DNA of 64,000 bases, taken from the NCBI GenBank assembly GCA_963785255.1, contig CAWAUR010000013.1:744001-808000 (forward strand), read 5' to 3'. This DNA comes from Bog-159 sp963785255. Its GTDB lineage: Bacteria; Acidobacteriota; Terriglobia; Bryobacterales; Bryobacteraceae. The notes below the pieces were generated by a model. That model saw only the letters and a list, made by a program, of their open reading frames with translations, searched no databases and had not been told where the DNA came from. Positions 25,656-34,635 of this stretch are shown here, piece after piece. A program made the translations under genes and the position numbers. Within the stretch, counting starts at the first letter, position 1. Each line of letters starts with the position of its first letter.

Positions 25656-26661
25656 ACGGTCAAGGGATGTGCTGAATACGGCTGGTTGCTATGGCTTGGA
25701 AAGCATCAAAGCAACAACCATTAGCTAATTCCCGGTCGGGCCACTTCGCTTAATAATCAATCACGGGTCTGAATGTTCATGCAACAACTCGGTAAAACGG
25801 AGCACTACCGAATCGTCAGGTGTGACATTCTCTCCTCCGCGCACCGATTATACATCCCTCACGGATTGGGCGGGATGCTCTGGGCTCACCAGTCGCTGAA
25901 AGGTGTGCCCGAGGATGTCAGCCGGAATCCGATGGAAGTTGAACGTCATCCTCCATCGGCGCGTTCGCCAGCCTTTGCAATCCCCGCGCTGGCCGTCGAC
26001 ATCACCATATCCGCCATCCGCTGCCACGTATCCGACGCATCTGGCGGCGCGTTTCCGCGCACCATCCGCGAAAACCTCCGAACATCTATCCGCCCCCGCC
26101 GGCGCTCCCCATTCAAACCCCAATAAGAACCGGCACTGCCCCGTCTGGCCCGCGCTTTAGTTCACTGAACGGTTTCATCGCCTTGCGGCGCGAGCCGTCG
26201 TATGTTTTTCGGCGCATCGTGCCGCCGCAAGCCGATGAAACCTATATCAGTCACATGTCCCGCACGCCGCCGCCCCCGCTGAAAACAAACAGCCAAGGCC
26301 AATCCACCACCAAGTTCTCGCAGCCGCAGTGCTACGCTTACACCGGGAAGGCAGCCGTCGGCACACCTCGCCGACGAACGCCCCGCAACGGTGCCCTCTT
26401 CCCTCGATCATTGACATTCGAATACCGATCCGGGCGCACCCGGACACGTACCTGATGACGAACCCAAAACAAAAAATTACAAAACGAACCCAATTGGACC
26501 CCTTGTTTTCAACAAAAGCCCGACAGGAAAGCCAATTTCCGAGCAGCGGAGCCCGGACCGAAAGCACCGTGCGTCAAGTCACGCCCTCCGTCCCTGCCCC
26601 CGCCCACGGACCGCCCCTGAAACCGCCGTGTCCGACCTGATACCATAAAAACTCCTGGTGA
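25656..26661. other. About 1 kb without a recognisable gene
   Basis: No frame here resembles a known family. On the minus strand a short run ending at about 25952 (RGNAPPDASDTWQRMADMV, then STASAGIAKAGERADGG) has protein-like composition and could be the end of a decayed gene. The part from 26440 to 26640 (AACCCAAAACAAAAAATTAC and neighbours) is low in coding character and resembles a dispersed non-coding repeat, though no second copy is present in the window. The aroC promoter should lie near the right end. Confidence 0.4.
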
Positions 26662-27834
26662 ATGTTGCGATTTGAAACCGCCGGGGAGTCGCATGGCGAG
26701 TGCCTGGTGGCCACCCTCACGGGGCTTCCCGCCAGAGTGCCGGTCTCTCTCGACACCGTAAATCACGAGCTTTGGCGCCGCCAGCAGGGCTACGGCCGCG
26801 GCGGACGCATGAAGATCGAAAACGATCGCGCCGAAATTGTGTCCGGCGTCCGCCACTCACATACCATTGGTTCTCCCATCGCCATCCTCATCCGCAACAA
26901 AGATTGGCAGAATTGGACCGAGGCGCTGCCGGTGGAAGATATGGATGGCGCGGAAGACAAGAAGAAGCCGGTCACGCGGCCGCGTCCCGGACACGCCGAC
27001 TTAGCCGGCGCCATCAAGTACAATTTCGACGACGCACGCTATATTCTGGAGCGTGCCAGCGCGCGCGAAACTACGGCCCGCGTGGCCATCGGCGCGGTCG
27101 CCAAGGCGCTGCTGATCCAGTTCGGCATCGATATCGCCAGCCATACGATCGCCGTGGGCGGCGTGCGACTGGAACGTAGCGCCACGTGGGAAGAGGTCGC
27201 CGCGCTGCGCACGAAGTCCGAAGTTCTATTGGGCTGCGTGGATGCCGAAACCGAGCAGCGCATGAAAGAAGTGGTCGACCAGGCATATCGCACCGGCGAT
27301 ACGGTGGGCGGTGTATTTGAAGTGATGGCGCACGGCGTGCCGCTAGGCCTGGGATCGCACACTACGTGGGACGCGCGGCTGGATGGACGCCTGGCGCAGG
27401 CCATTGTTTCGATCCAAGCTGTGAAAGGCGTGGAACTGGGATTTGCGGAAGAAAATGCCGCCAGTTTCGGTTCGGCGGTGCAAGACACGATCCATTACGA
27501 TCGCGAGGAGCGCCATTTCACGCGCGGCGCCAATCGCGCCGGTGGTCTGGAAGGCGGCATCACCAATGGCCAGGACCTGCTGGTGCGTGGGTTCTTGAAG
27601 CCCATCTCGACCCTGCGCCGTCCGCTCGAATCGGTGGATCTGGCGACGCGCGAGCCGGCGCTGGCGGCTTACGAGCGCTCGGATGTGTGCGTGGTTCCGG
27701 CCGCCGGAGTGATCGGCGAGGCCATGGTGGCGCTGGTTCTGGCGCAGGCGTTTCTCGAAAAATTCGGCGGCGATTCGCTCGGCGAAACCAAGCGTAATTT
27801 TGATGGATATCTAAGTCAGGTACGGGATTTCTGA
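26662..27834 (+). CDS. aroC: Chorismate synthase AroC
   Basis: 390 residues, normal length. It converts 5-enolpyruvylshikimate-3-phosphate to chorismate with reduced FMN, the last common step of aromatic biosynthesis; chorismate is also the substrate of MqnA elsewhere in this window. Visible signatures are GESHGECLVATLTGLP, QQGYGRGGRMKIENDRAEIV, SGVRHSHTIGSPI, RPGHADLAGAIKYNFDDAR and RASARETTARVAIGA. It opens an operon: def starts 3 bases after its stop, then fmt and argJ. Confidence 0.98.
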   Translation: MLRFETAGESHGECLVATLTGLPARVPVSLDTVNHELWRRQQGYGRGGRMKIENDRAEIVSGVRHSHTIGSPIAILIRNKDWQNWTEALPVEDMDGAEDKKKPVTRPRPGHADLAGAIKYNFDDARYILERASARETTARVAIGAVAKALLIQFGIDIASHTIAVGGVRLERSATWEEVAALRTKSEVLLGCVDAETEQRMKEVVDQAYRTGDTVGGVFEVMAHGVPLGLGSHTTWDARLDGRLAQAIVSIQAVKGVELGFAEENAASFGSAVQDTIHYDREERHFTRGANRAGGLEGGITNGQDLLVRGFLKPISTLRRPLESVDLATREPALAAYERSDVCVVPAAGVIGEAMVALVLAQAFLEKFGGDSLGETKRNFDGYLSQVRDF

Positions 27835-27837
27835 GAT

Positions 27838-28353
27838 ATGGTTTATCCAATCGTGAAATATGGCGATCCGGTGTTGGAGCAGGAAGCGGAGGAGGTGGCC
27901 GATTTCGGCACGCCGGAGCTCGACAAGTTTCTGGAGGATATGTTCGAGTCGATGTACGCTGCCAAGGGCGTAGGTCTGGCGGCGCCGCAGATCGGCTTCT
28001 CGCGCCAGATCGCCGTCATCGATATATCGAACGCCGAGAATCCGGCGGACAAACTGGTCCTGATTAATCCGAAGATTGTGCACGTGGAAGGCAAGCAGGA
28101 AGGCGAAGAAGGTTGCCTGAGCATTCCCGGATTCCGCGAGCAGGTGAAGCGCGGCAAGCGCGTAACGGTGCGCGCGCAAGATGCCCAGGGCGAGTTTTTC
28201 GAGAAGACCGGCGAAGATCTGCTGGCGCGTGCCTTTCTGCACGAGACCGATCATTTGCACGGCAAGTTGTATATCAGCCACATCAGCGCATTGAAGCGCG
28301 ATCTGATCCGCCGCAAAGTGCGCAAGCTGGTAAAAGCCGGAGAATGGCAGTAG
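27838..28353 (+). CDS. def: Peptide deformylase
   Basis: 171 residues with all three deformylase motifs: GVGLAAPQIG, EGCLSIPG (the metal-binding Cys) and HETDHLHGKLY (HExxH, the other two ligands and the catalytic Glu). It removes the N-formyl group from nascent proteins, and it sits beside fmt, which adds that group. Its TAG stop is contained in the left end of a family B palindrome that fills the 29-base gap before fmt. Confidence 0.97.
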   Translation: MVYPIVKYGDPVLEQEAEEVADFGTPELDKFLEDMFESMYAAKGVGLAAPQIGFSRQIAVIDISNAENPADKLVLINPKIVHVEGKQEGEEGCLSIPGFREQVKRGKRVTVRAQDAQGEFFEKTGEDLLARAFLHETDHLHGKLYISHISALKRDLIRRKVRKLVKAGEWQ

Positions 28354-28374
28354 GACAGGCCTCCCGGCCTGTCC
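28353..28374. repeat. Family B palindrome at the def stop codon
   Basis: A near-perfect hairpin with core GACAGGCCTCCCGGCCTGTC. Its first G is the last base of def's TAG. It lies inside the def-fmt operon and occupies most of the space where an fmt ribosome-binding site would be expected. Confidence 0.85.
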
Positions 28375-28382
28375 ACAAACGT

Positions 28383-29303
28383 ATGCGCTGCGTCTTTCTA
28401 GGCACGCCCAATTTCGCAGTCCCAACCCTGGAAGCCATAGTTTCTGCCGGTCATGAAGTAATCTCCGTAGTAACTCAACCCGACCGCCCCAGCGGCCGCG
28501 GGCAGCAACTCACTCCATCTCCAGTAAAAGAAGCGGCCTTGCGCCACACTCTCTCCGTCTATCAACCCGAACGCATCCGCCGGCCGGAAGCTGTAGCCAC
28601 ACTCGCCAAATTAAAGCCCGACGTCATGGTAGTGGTAGGCTATGGCCAGATCATTCCGCAATCCATAATCGATATCCCGCCGCGCGGCATCATTAACGTG
28701 CATGCGTCGCTGCTGCCTAAGTATCGCGGCGCGGGGCCGGTACAGTGGGCCATCGCCAATGGCGAAACGCGAACGGGCGTCACGACGATGCGCATCGACG
28801 CGGGGCTGGATACAGGCGACATGCTGCTGAAAGCCGAGACGGCCATCGGTTTGGAAGAGACCGCCATGGAACTGGGCGCCCGTTTGGCGTTGATGGGTGC
28901 GGCGCTGTTAGTTGAAACACTGGATCGCATCCGCGAAATCGCCCCGCAGAAGCAGGATAACGCACAGGCCACCTACGCGCCACTCATCAAGAAAGAAGAC
29001 GGACTCATCGACTGGCATCCGCCCGCCCAAACCATCCACAATCGCGTGCGCGGATTTCAACCGTGGCCCGGCGCCTACACGCGCTTTCGCGGCCACCAAT
29101 TGCACATCTGGAAATCGCGTGTGGCCGGTGCGGCACCGGGGGCGGGCCAACCGGGAAGTCTGCTGCTCCATCCGTTGCGCGTAGTCTGCGGAGAGGGTGC
29201 GCTGGAACTGATCGAAGTGCAACTCGAAGGCCGCAGGCGGATCTCCGCCGATGCCTTCGTGAACGGCCAGCGCATCGCCGCGGGCGACACTCTGGGAGAA
29301 TAA
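28383..29303 (+). CDS. fmt: Methionyl-tRNA formyltransferase
   Basis: 306 residues. It formylates initiator Met-tRNA using 10-formyltetrahydrofolate. The N-terminal Rossmann domain starts MRCVFLGTPNFAVPTLEAI; VTQPDRPSGRGQQL, GIINVHASLLPKYRGAGPVQ (Asn-His of the active site) and DAGLDTGDML (catalytic Asp) are all present; the C-terminal OB domain has NRVRGFQPWPGAYT. The ATG at 28383 follows the palindrome with no clear Shine-Dalgarno, so initiation may depend on coupling to def. Confidence 0.96.
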   Translation: MRCVFLGTPNFAVPTLEAIVSAGHEVISVVTQPDRPSGRGQQLTPSPVKEAALRHTLSVYQPERIRRPEAVATLAKLKPDVMVVVGYGQIIPQSIIDIPPRGIINVHASLLPKYRGAGPVQWAIANGETRTGVTTMRIDAGLDTGDMLLKAETAIGLEETAMELGARLALMGAALLVETLDRIREIAPQKQDNAQATYAPLIKKEDGLIDWHPPAQTIHNRVRGFQPWPGAYTRFRGHQLHIWKSRVAGAAPGAGQPGSLLLHPLRVVCGEGALELIEVQLEGRRRISADAFVNGQRIAAGDTLGE

Positions 29304-29307
29304 TAGC

Positions 29308-30498
29308 GTGGATCTGCCGCTGGGCTATCGTTACGCCGCCACCTACGCAGGCATTCGTCAGGCCGAGAAAGACGATCTGGGATTGATCGTCTCCGGATTG
29401 CCCGCCGCGGCCGCCGGCGTATTTACGCAGAATCGCGTGCAGGCCGCGCCCGTGAAACTGTGCCGCCGTCATCTGGCCGCCTCGCGCGGCGCAGTAGGCG
29501 CCATCCTGGTGAATGCGGGCAACGCCAATTGCGCCACGCGCACGGGCGACGCGGTGGCGCTGGCTTGTTGCCGGTCCGCCGCGCGTTTGTTGCGGCTGCC
29601 GGTGAATCAGGTTTTGCCCGCGTCGACCGGCGTGATCGGCGTCGAATTGGACGCCAAGCTCATCGTGAACGCGTTGCCACGGCTGGCGGCGAACCTGCGC
29701 GAAGACGCATTCGGCGCGGTGGCGCGCGCTATCATGACCACCGATCTGGTTCCGAAGGAAGCCTTCGGCGAGGTGAAGTTGCGGCGCGGCACGGTGCGCA
29801 TCGCGGGAATGACTAAGGGTTCCGGCATGATCCAGCCGCGCATGGCCACTACGCTCGGGTTTCTATTGATCGACGCCAACATTCCCGTCGCCATGCTGCG
29901 CCGCATGTTACGCCGCGCCGTGGAGCGCAGCTATAACCGCATCTCGGTGGATGGCGATACTTCCACCAACGACACGTTGCTGTTGCTGGCCAACGGCGCA
30001 TCCGGCGTGCGGCCCGATCCAAAGGAGATGGCCGCGGTGGAAGAGCAAATCGCGCAGGTTGCCGAGGAATTGGCGCGCAGCATCGCGCGCGATGGCGAAG
30101 GCGCGCGGAAGTTGATCACGATTCTGGTGTCGGGCGCCGCTACGGATGACGCCGCCGCGCGCCTGGCCCGCGCTATCGCCAATTCGCCATTGGTGAAGAC
30201 CGCCGTGGCGGGGTCCGATCCAAATTGGGGCCGCATCCTTTCGGCCGCGGGCAATGCCGGCGTGGCGTTCGATCCGCGCAAGGCGGATATCGATATGCAA
30301 GGCGTGGCGGTGTGCCGCTCCGGGCTGGCGGCGCATTTTTCCGAATCTGACTTGAAGGCGAAACTCGACAGCGCCGAGTGCGAGATCCGATTCAGTCTGC
30401 GCGGCGACGGCCAGGGCCGCGGCAAAGGCAACGCCCGCTTCTGGACGTGCGATTTCACGGAAGGCTACATCCGCATCAACGCGAGCTATCGGACCTGA
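29308..30498 (+). CDS. argJ: Bifunctional glutamate N-acetyltransferase/ornithine acetyltransferase ArgJ
   Basis: 396 residues from a GTG, 4 bases after fmt. ArgJ transfers acetyl from N-acetylornithine to glutamate in the cyclic arginine pathway. It is made as a precursor that cleaves itself before a Thr nucleophile; KGSGMIQPRMATTLGF places that Thr at about residue 181, with Thr where Met is usual in the following position. DGDTSTNDTLLLLANG and DPNWGRILSAAGNAG are further family signatures. Whether it is mono- or bifunctional cannot be read from sequence. Confidence 0.95.
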   Translation: MDLPLGYRYAATYAGIRQAEKDDLGLIVSGLPAAAAGVFTQNRVQAAPVKLCRRHLAASRGAVGAILVNAGNANCATRTGDAVALACCRSAARLLRLPVNQVLPASTGVIGVELDAKLIVNALPRLAANLREDAFGAVARAIMTTDLVPKEAFGEVKLRRGTVRIAGMTKGSGMIQPRMATTLGFLLIDANIPVAMLRRMLRRAVERSYNRISVDGDTSTNDTLLLLANGASGVRPDPKEMAAVEEQIAQVAEELARSIARDGEGARKLITILVSGAATDDAAARLARAIANSPLVKTAVAGSDPNWGRILSAAGNAGVAFDPRKADIDMQGVAVCRSGLAAHFSESDLKAKLDSAECEIRFSLRGDGQGRGKGNARFWTCDFTEGYIRINASYRT

Positions 30499-30499
30499 T

Positions 30500-30943
30500 A
30501 TGCGACGACGCACTTTCATGCTGGCGATGGGAGGCGCGGCCGCCGGCGCGATGGGCCACCAGGCGCACGCTGCCGACGCCGGGCAGCAGGTTTTCGACCT
30601 GTTCGCCAAGATCGCCACTGCGCTGAGCGACGGCGATCCGGGTATATTTATCGACGCCATCGATCCCGGCATGCCGGGCGTGGAGGATTTCCGCCGCCGG
30701 ATTGTGGCACTGACGGATTTGGCCGATTTGACGAACTCGATCGAGATCTACTCGGATACCGGCGACGACACGCATCGCACGGATGATCTGGATTGGTTCC
30801 TGGAGATCGTCGGCAAGTCCGAACCGCATCCGCTGGAGCGGCGGCGCAAGGTAGTGAAATTCCATCTGGAACGTAAGGGGAAGAAGTGGAAGATTATGTC
30901 GATCGATCCGATGAATTTCTTCGCGCCGCCCAAGATCACTTGA
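30500..30943 (+). CDS. Exported NTF2-like protein of unknown function
   Basis: 147 residues starting one base after argJ's stop, so it is the last gene of the aroC operon. The N-terminus (MRRRTFMLAMGGAAAGAMGH) is signal-like with a basic start. The remaining 120 residues (FDLFAKIATALSDGDPGIFI, FRRRIVALTDLADLTNSIEI, RKVVKFHLERKGKKWKIMSI) match the helix-then-sheet plan of small exported NTF2-like domains. No catalytic residues are evident. Confidence 0.65.
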   Translation: MRRRTFMLAMGGAAAGAMGHQAHAADAGQQVFDLFAKIATALSDGDPGIFIDAIDPGMPGVEDFRRRIVALTDLADLTNSIEIYSDTGDDTHRTDDLDWFLEIVGKSEPHPLERRRKVVKFHLERKGKKWKIMSIDPMNFFAPPKIT

Positions 30944-30970
30944 GCTTGTTTTTCTGCTATACTGATACCG

Positions 30971-31402
30971 ATGGAACCACAAAACACTGGAATTGTCCTG
31001 GGCGGCCGGCGAGTCTTGGGCAAAGCGGTGACCTCTCTGCTGGAGTTGAACGACGCCGTTGAGAAGGGCTTGCCCAAAGCCACACTCCGCATTGTGGTGC
31101 AACGCGTTTTCTCCGATAAGGCCCAACAGCGGGCCATGATGCACCGTATCGTCCCGGAGGCCACATACAAACGCCGGCGGGACCGGCTCAGCCCCGCGGA
31201 AAGCGAACGTACGGAGCGGCTGGCTCGGGTTGTGGCTATTGCTGAAGAGGTCTGGCAGGATCGCGAGCAGGCGCGCCGCTTCCTGACCACCCCGCATCCG
31301 GAGATCGGCGGAAAAACGCCTCTCGATGCGGCCTTGACGGAGTTAGGCGCGCGCCAGGCAGAGGAAGTCATGGCCCGCATTGTATATGGCCTCCCCGCGT
31401 AG
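30971..31402 (+). CDS. Xre/MbcA/ParS-type (DUF2384) antitoxin
   Basis: 143 residues. The first half is helical (LGKAVTSLLELNDAVEKGLP, a Xre-like N-terminal segment); the second half matches the DUF2384 toxin-binding domain (LSPAESERTERLARVVAIAE, VWQDREQARRFLTTPHPEIG, GKTPLDAALTELGARQAEEV). It should bind and silence the RES protein that follows and autoregulate the pair. The RES start lies inside its last codons (17-base overlap), as is typical of this class. Confidence 0.88.
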   Translation: MEPQNTGIVLGGRRVLGKAVTSLLELNDAVEKGLPKATLRIVVQRVFSDKAQQRAMMHRIVPEATYKRRRDRLSPAESERTERLARVVAIAEEVWQDREQARRFLTTPHPEIGGKTPLDAALTELGARQAEEVMARIVYGLPA

Positions 31403-31859
31403 CACTTCGCTACGGGTGTTCCGAGTCGCCGACATGCGGCATCCGATCTTTGACGGAACCGGCGCGATGCTCCACGGAGCTCGCTGGAACTCGCCAGGCC
31501 GGCGCGTGATCTACGCATCTGAAACGTATGCCGGCGCGCTGTTGGAAGTCCTTGTGCACGCGTCGGGCCACATCCCGCCCAGCCAAGGGTACGTCGAGAT
31601 CGAGATTCCTGCCGGTCTGTCCGTCGAAGAGGTCGCGCCAGTTGCTTTGCCACACTGGGATGCAGCGTCGTTTGGGGCCACCCGCGCATTCGGCAACCGT
31701 TGGTACGACAAGCGGCGCACGCCGGTCCTGATGGTTCCCTCGGTCGTGACCAGGATCGAGCGAAACATTCTCATTAACCAGGAACATCCCGCTTTCGCCC
31801 AGATCCGCTCGAGCAAGCCAGTTCTGGTGCGCTGGGACGATCGGCTATGGACCAAATAA
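31386..31859 (+). CDS. RES-domain toxin (NAD+-consuming)
   Basis: 157 residues. The RES domain is clear: RVFRVADMRHPIFDGTGAML, HGARWNSPGRRVIYASET (the conserved Arg and the YxSE acid), AGALLEVLVHA and GNRWYDKRRTPVLMVPSVV. RES toxins deplete NAD+ by phosphorolysis or hydrolysis, arresting growth. I chose the ATG at 31386 over a TTG at 31380. The 3' end overlaps the start of tag by 13 bases, so the toxin reads directly into a DNA repair gene. Confidence 0.9.
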   Translation: MASPRSTSLRVFRVADMRHPIFDGTGAMLHGARWNSPGRRVIYASETYAGALLEVLVHASGHIPPSQGYVEIEIPAGLSVEEVAPVALPHWDAASFGATRAFGNRWYDKRRTPVLMVPSVVTRIERNILINQEHPAFAQIRSSKPVLVRWDDRLWTK

Positions 31860-32419
31860 AGCGCTGCACGTGGGCCAAGAACGAACTCTCCATCCCCTAT
31901 CACGACATGGAATGGGGCGTGCCGGTGCACGACGACCGTCTGCTGTTCGAGTTTCTGATCCTCGAAGGCGCGCAGGCAGGCCTGAGTTGGGACACCATTC
32001 TGCGCAAGCGCGCGCGCTATCGCGAAGTGTTCGATAACTTCGATCCGGCCATCGTGGCGCGCTACGGCAAGCGCAAAGTGAATGCGCTACTGCGCGATGC
32101 AGGCATTGTCCGCAACCGTCTGAAGATCGCCGCCGCGATCGGCAATGCACAGGCGTTTTTGAAAGTGGCGGAGGAGTTCGGCAGTTTCGATCAGTATATC
32201 TGGCAGTTCACCGGCGGCCATCCGCGCGAGAACGCCTGGCGCACGCCGAAGGAATTGCCGGCGCGCACGGCAGAATCCGACGCCATGAGCAAAGACTTAC
32301 AGCGGCGCGGATTCCGCTTCGTGGGATCCACGATTTGCTACGCGTTCATGCAGGCCGTGGGGATGGTGAACGATCACGCGGTGGACTGCTTCCGGTACGC
32401 GGAATTAGCCGGGAAGTGA
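31847..32419 (+). CDS. tag: DNA-3-methyladenine glycosylase I
   Basis: 190 residues. Tag removes 3-methyladenine from alkylated DNA. The family zinc site is visible as RCTWA and YHDMEWG at the N-terminus and NDHAVDCFRY near the C-terminus. Other signatures are LLFEFLILEGAQAGLSWDTI and FRFVGSTICYAFMQAVGMVN. It overlaps the RES toxin by 13 bases and is the last gene of this run. Confidence 0.95.
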   Translation: MDQIKRCTWAKNELSIPYHDMEWGVPVHDDRLLFEFLILEGAQAGLSWDTILRKRARYREVFDNFDPAIVARYGKRKVNALLRDAGIVRNRLKIAAAIGNAQAFLKVAEEFGSFDQYIWQFTGGHPRENAWRTPKELPARTAESDAMSKDLQRRGFRFVGSTICYAFMQAVGMVNDHAVDCFRYAELAGK

Positions 32420-32505
32420 AGCTCGGTCGGTTTCCTTTGTCCGCTGCGAACTAATCGGTACATGGTAAACTCTGATCGTAATGCCGCTCAAGCAACTGCC
32501 CGCTG

Positions 32506-32832
32506 CTAAAGGACGCCCGGCTGGCGCTGGCGCGCGCATTTCTGCGGCGATCCGCGAAGATGTTGGAACGGCTGAGCGCGTCGGCGTCTCCAGAGGCGCT
32601 GGAAGCCGCATTGTCCGCCCCCACCGATATGGGCGGCGTGGCGTCATTGTTGTCCGATTTGGCGCCGCTCGGCGTGGATGTTTCCGCGGTCGACCCTTTG
32701 GTCGAGGCCATAGCCCGTGGCAGCGCCATCAAACGAGAGTTGTTGCGCGCCGGTGGCGGCGTATTATCTTGTGAGGATCTGAAGCTTCTGGCGCGGCTCG
32801 TTAGAAGACACGATTTGAGCTTGACCAGATAG
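32506..32832 (+). pseudogene. Truncated helical protein (hypothetical)
   Basis: An open frame reads LLKDARLALARAFLRRSAKM, then LERLSASASPEALEAALSAP, LSDLAPLGVDVSAVDPLVEA and IKRELLRAGGGVLSCED before it diverges. The helical pattern is protein-like, and the end resembles the run-up to a helix-turn-helix ('LLxxAGGxLSxxE'), but the DNA-binding helices are missing. No ATG precedes the first residues; another frame from 32462 (MVNSDRNAAQATARC) may be its displaced start. An internal ATG at 32560 could give a 90-residue protein. Confidence 0.4.
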
Positions 32833-33003
32833 GCGCGCCCCGCGCCTGCAGGGTCGAAAAACCTCTCCCGTGGACTGGTGGGCAGCGGTTGGTGGCTGGT
32901 GGGCTCGAAACTACGCCTGCCAAGTTTTTCATGAAATTTCGCGGGCCGCAGGCCCACGCAAACAGACCACACAAAACGATGATCTGCCCCACAGGCTGGT
33001 GCG

Positions 33004-34455
33004 CTACTCGATCCGGTAATTAGGCGCTTCCTTGGTAATCACCACATCGTGCACGTGGCTCTCACGCAGGCCCGCCGGCGACACGCGCAGGAAGCGCGCA
33101 GTCTCGTGGAGCGCGCGGATGTCCGGCGCGCCGCAGTAACCCATGCCCGATTTCAATCCGCCCACGAGTTGATAGACCAGCTCCGCCAGCGGACCTTTGG
33201 CGGCGACGCGGCCTTCAATACCTTCCGGCACCAGCTTGCCGTTGGGGTCCTGCGCGTAACGGTCGGCGTTGCCGAGTATGGCGCCCAGCGATCCCATGCC
33301 GCGGTAGGTCTTGAACGTGCGGCCCTGGTATAGCACCGTCTCGCCGGGGCTTTCGTCGGTGCCGGCCAGCAGGCTGCCGATCATCACCGCGTCGGCGCCC
33401 GCGGCGATGGCCTTGGTGATGTCGCCCGAATACTTGATGCCGCCATCGGCGATCAACGGCACGCCCGCCTGGCGCGTGGCGCGCGAGCATTCCGAGATCG
33501 CGGTAAGCTGCGGCACGCCGGCGCCTGAAACCACGCGCGTGGTGCAGATGGAGCCGGGGCCGATGCCCACCTTGATGCCATCCACGCCGAGCGAAATCAA
33601 TTCGTAAGCGCCTTCATAGGTGGCCACATTACCGGCGATGAGTTGCACATCCGGCAGCGCACGCTTCACGGCCTTCACCGCCGCCATCACCCGCTCCGTA
33701 TGCCCGTGCGCCGTATCGATGGCCAGCACATCCACTTTGCGGGCCACCAGTTCCTGCGCGCGCTCCAGAAAATCGTTGGTGGCGCCGATGGCCGCGCCGA
33801 CGCGCAGACGGCCCTGCTCGTCCTTGGCGGCGGTGGGATATTTCAATTTCTTCTGAATGTCCTTGACGGTGATCAGGCCCTTCAGATTGTAGTGATCGTC
33901 CACTACCAGCAGCTTTTCCACGCGATGCTGATGCAGGATGGCTTCGGCTTCTTCGAGCGTGGTACCGACCGCCACGGTGATCAGGTTGTCCTTGGTCATC
34001 ACGTCGCGGATAGGCACGTCGGAGCGCGTTTCGAAGCGCAGATCGCGGTTCGTCAGAATGCCCACCAGGCGCGTGCCTTCCGTGACCGGCACGCCGGAGA
34101 TGCGATAGCGGCTCATCACTTCGCGGGCGTCGGAAATCTTCTGGTCGGGGCCGATGGTAATGGGGTCCACGATCATGCCGCTTTCACTGCGCTTGACGCG
34201 GTCGACTTCTTCGGCCTGCCGTTCCACGGTCATGTTGCGGTGAATGATTCCAATGCCGCCCTGTTGAGCGAGCGCGATGGCCAGGTGCGATTCCGTCACC
34301 GTGTCCATGGCGGCGCTCACGATGGGAATGTTGAGGGCGATTTTGCGGGTCAGGCAAGTGCGCGTATCGGCGTCGGCGGGCAGCACGCCGCTGCGCGCCG
34401 GCTGGAGCAGCACGTCGTCGAAAGTGAGGCCTTCGGGAATGCCGTCTTGAATCAT
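33004..34455 (-). CDS. guaB: IMP dehydrogenase GuaB
   Basis: 483 residues, full length. It oxidises IMP to XMP with NAD+, the committed step of GMP synthesis. The TIM barrel starts GLTFDDVLLQPARSGVLP; two CBS domains are inserted (DAREVMSRYRISGVPV and VRDVMT-like, VEKLLVVDDHYNLKGLIT). The catalytic loop GPGSICTTRVVSGAG holds the Cys near residue 302, and GGIKYSGDITKAIAAGADAV follows. The C-terminal YRGMGSLGA matches the flap region. It is an isolated unit. Confidence 0.98.
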   Translation of the reverse strand: MIQDGIPEGLTFDDVLLQPARSGVLPADADTRTCLTRKIALNIPIVSAAMDTVTESHLAIALAQQGGIGIIHRNMTVERQAEEVDRVKRSESGMIVDPITIGPDQKISDAREVMSRYRISGVPVTEGTRLVGILTNRDLRFETRSDVPIRDVMTKDNLITVAVGTTLEEAEAILHQHRVEKLLVVDDHYNLKGLITVKDIQKKLKYPTAAKDEQGRLRVGAAIGATNDFLERAQELVARKVDVLAIDTAHGHTERVMAAVKAVKRALPDVQLIAGNVATYEGAYELISLGVDGIKVGIGPGSICTTRVVSGAGVPQLTAISECSRATRQAGVPLIADGGIKYSGDITKAIAAGADAVMIGSLLAGTDESPGETVLYQGRTFKTYRGMGSLGAILGNADRYAQDPNGKLVPEGIEGRVAAKGPLAELVYQLVGGLKSGMGYCGAPDIRALHETARFLRVSPAGLRESHVHDVVITKEAPNYRIE

Positions 34456-34635
34456 AGGTAATTCCTACATCATAGCCTAGCCGCAACGCTCCGTGCTGCT
34501 CCACCCCGGCCGGCAGCTCCGGCGCGCTGCGCCCGCTCAGTGTGGTTTCTCGCCAGTATCGCGGGAACTGTTCGGTACTTCTCTTGTATTAGTTGTAATA
34601 GGCAGCCTAACATCGAGTATAGGAGATTCTGAAAC

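Noticed and set aside
26247..26567. 106-codon minus-strand frame with a hydrophobic stretch (NWVRFVIFCFGFVIR)
   Set aside because: Overlaps low-complexity AT-rich sequence without a start signal; looks like translation of a non-coding repeat.
28113..28382. N-terminal extension of the fmt frame
   Set aside because: Runs antiphase through def and the palindrome; Fmt proteins begin at MRCVFLGTP.
30971..32419. A novel multi-gene defence island around the RES toxin
   Set aside because: Only a known toxin-antitoxin class and housekeeping genes are present; nothing else supports a defence island.
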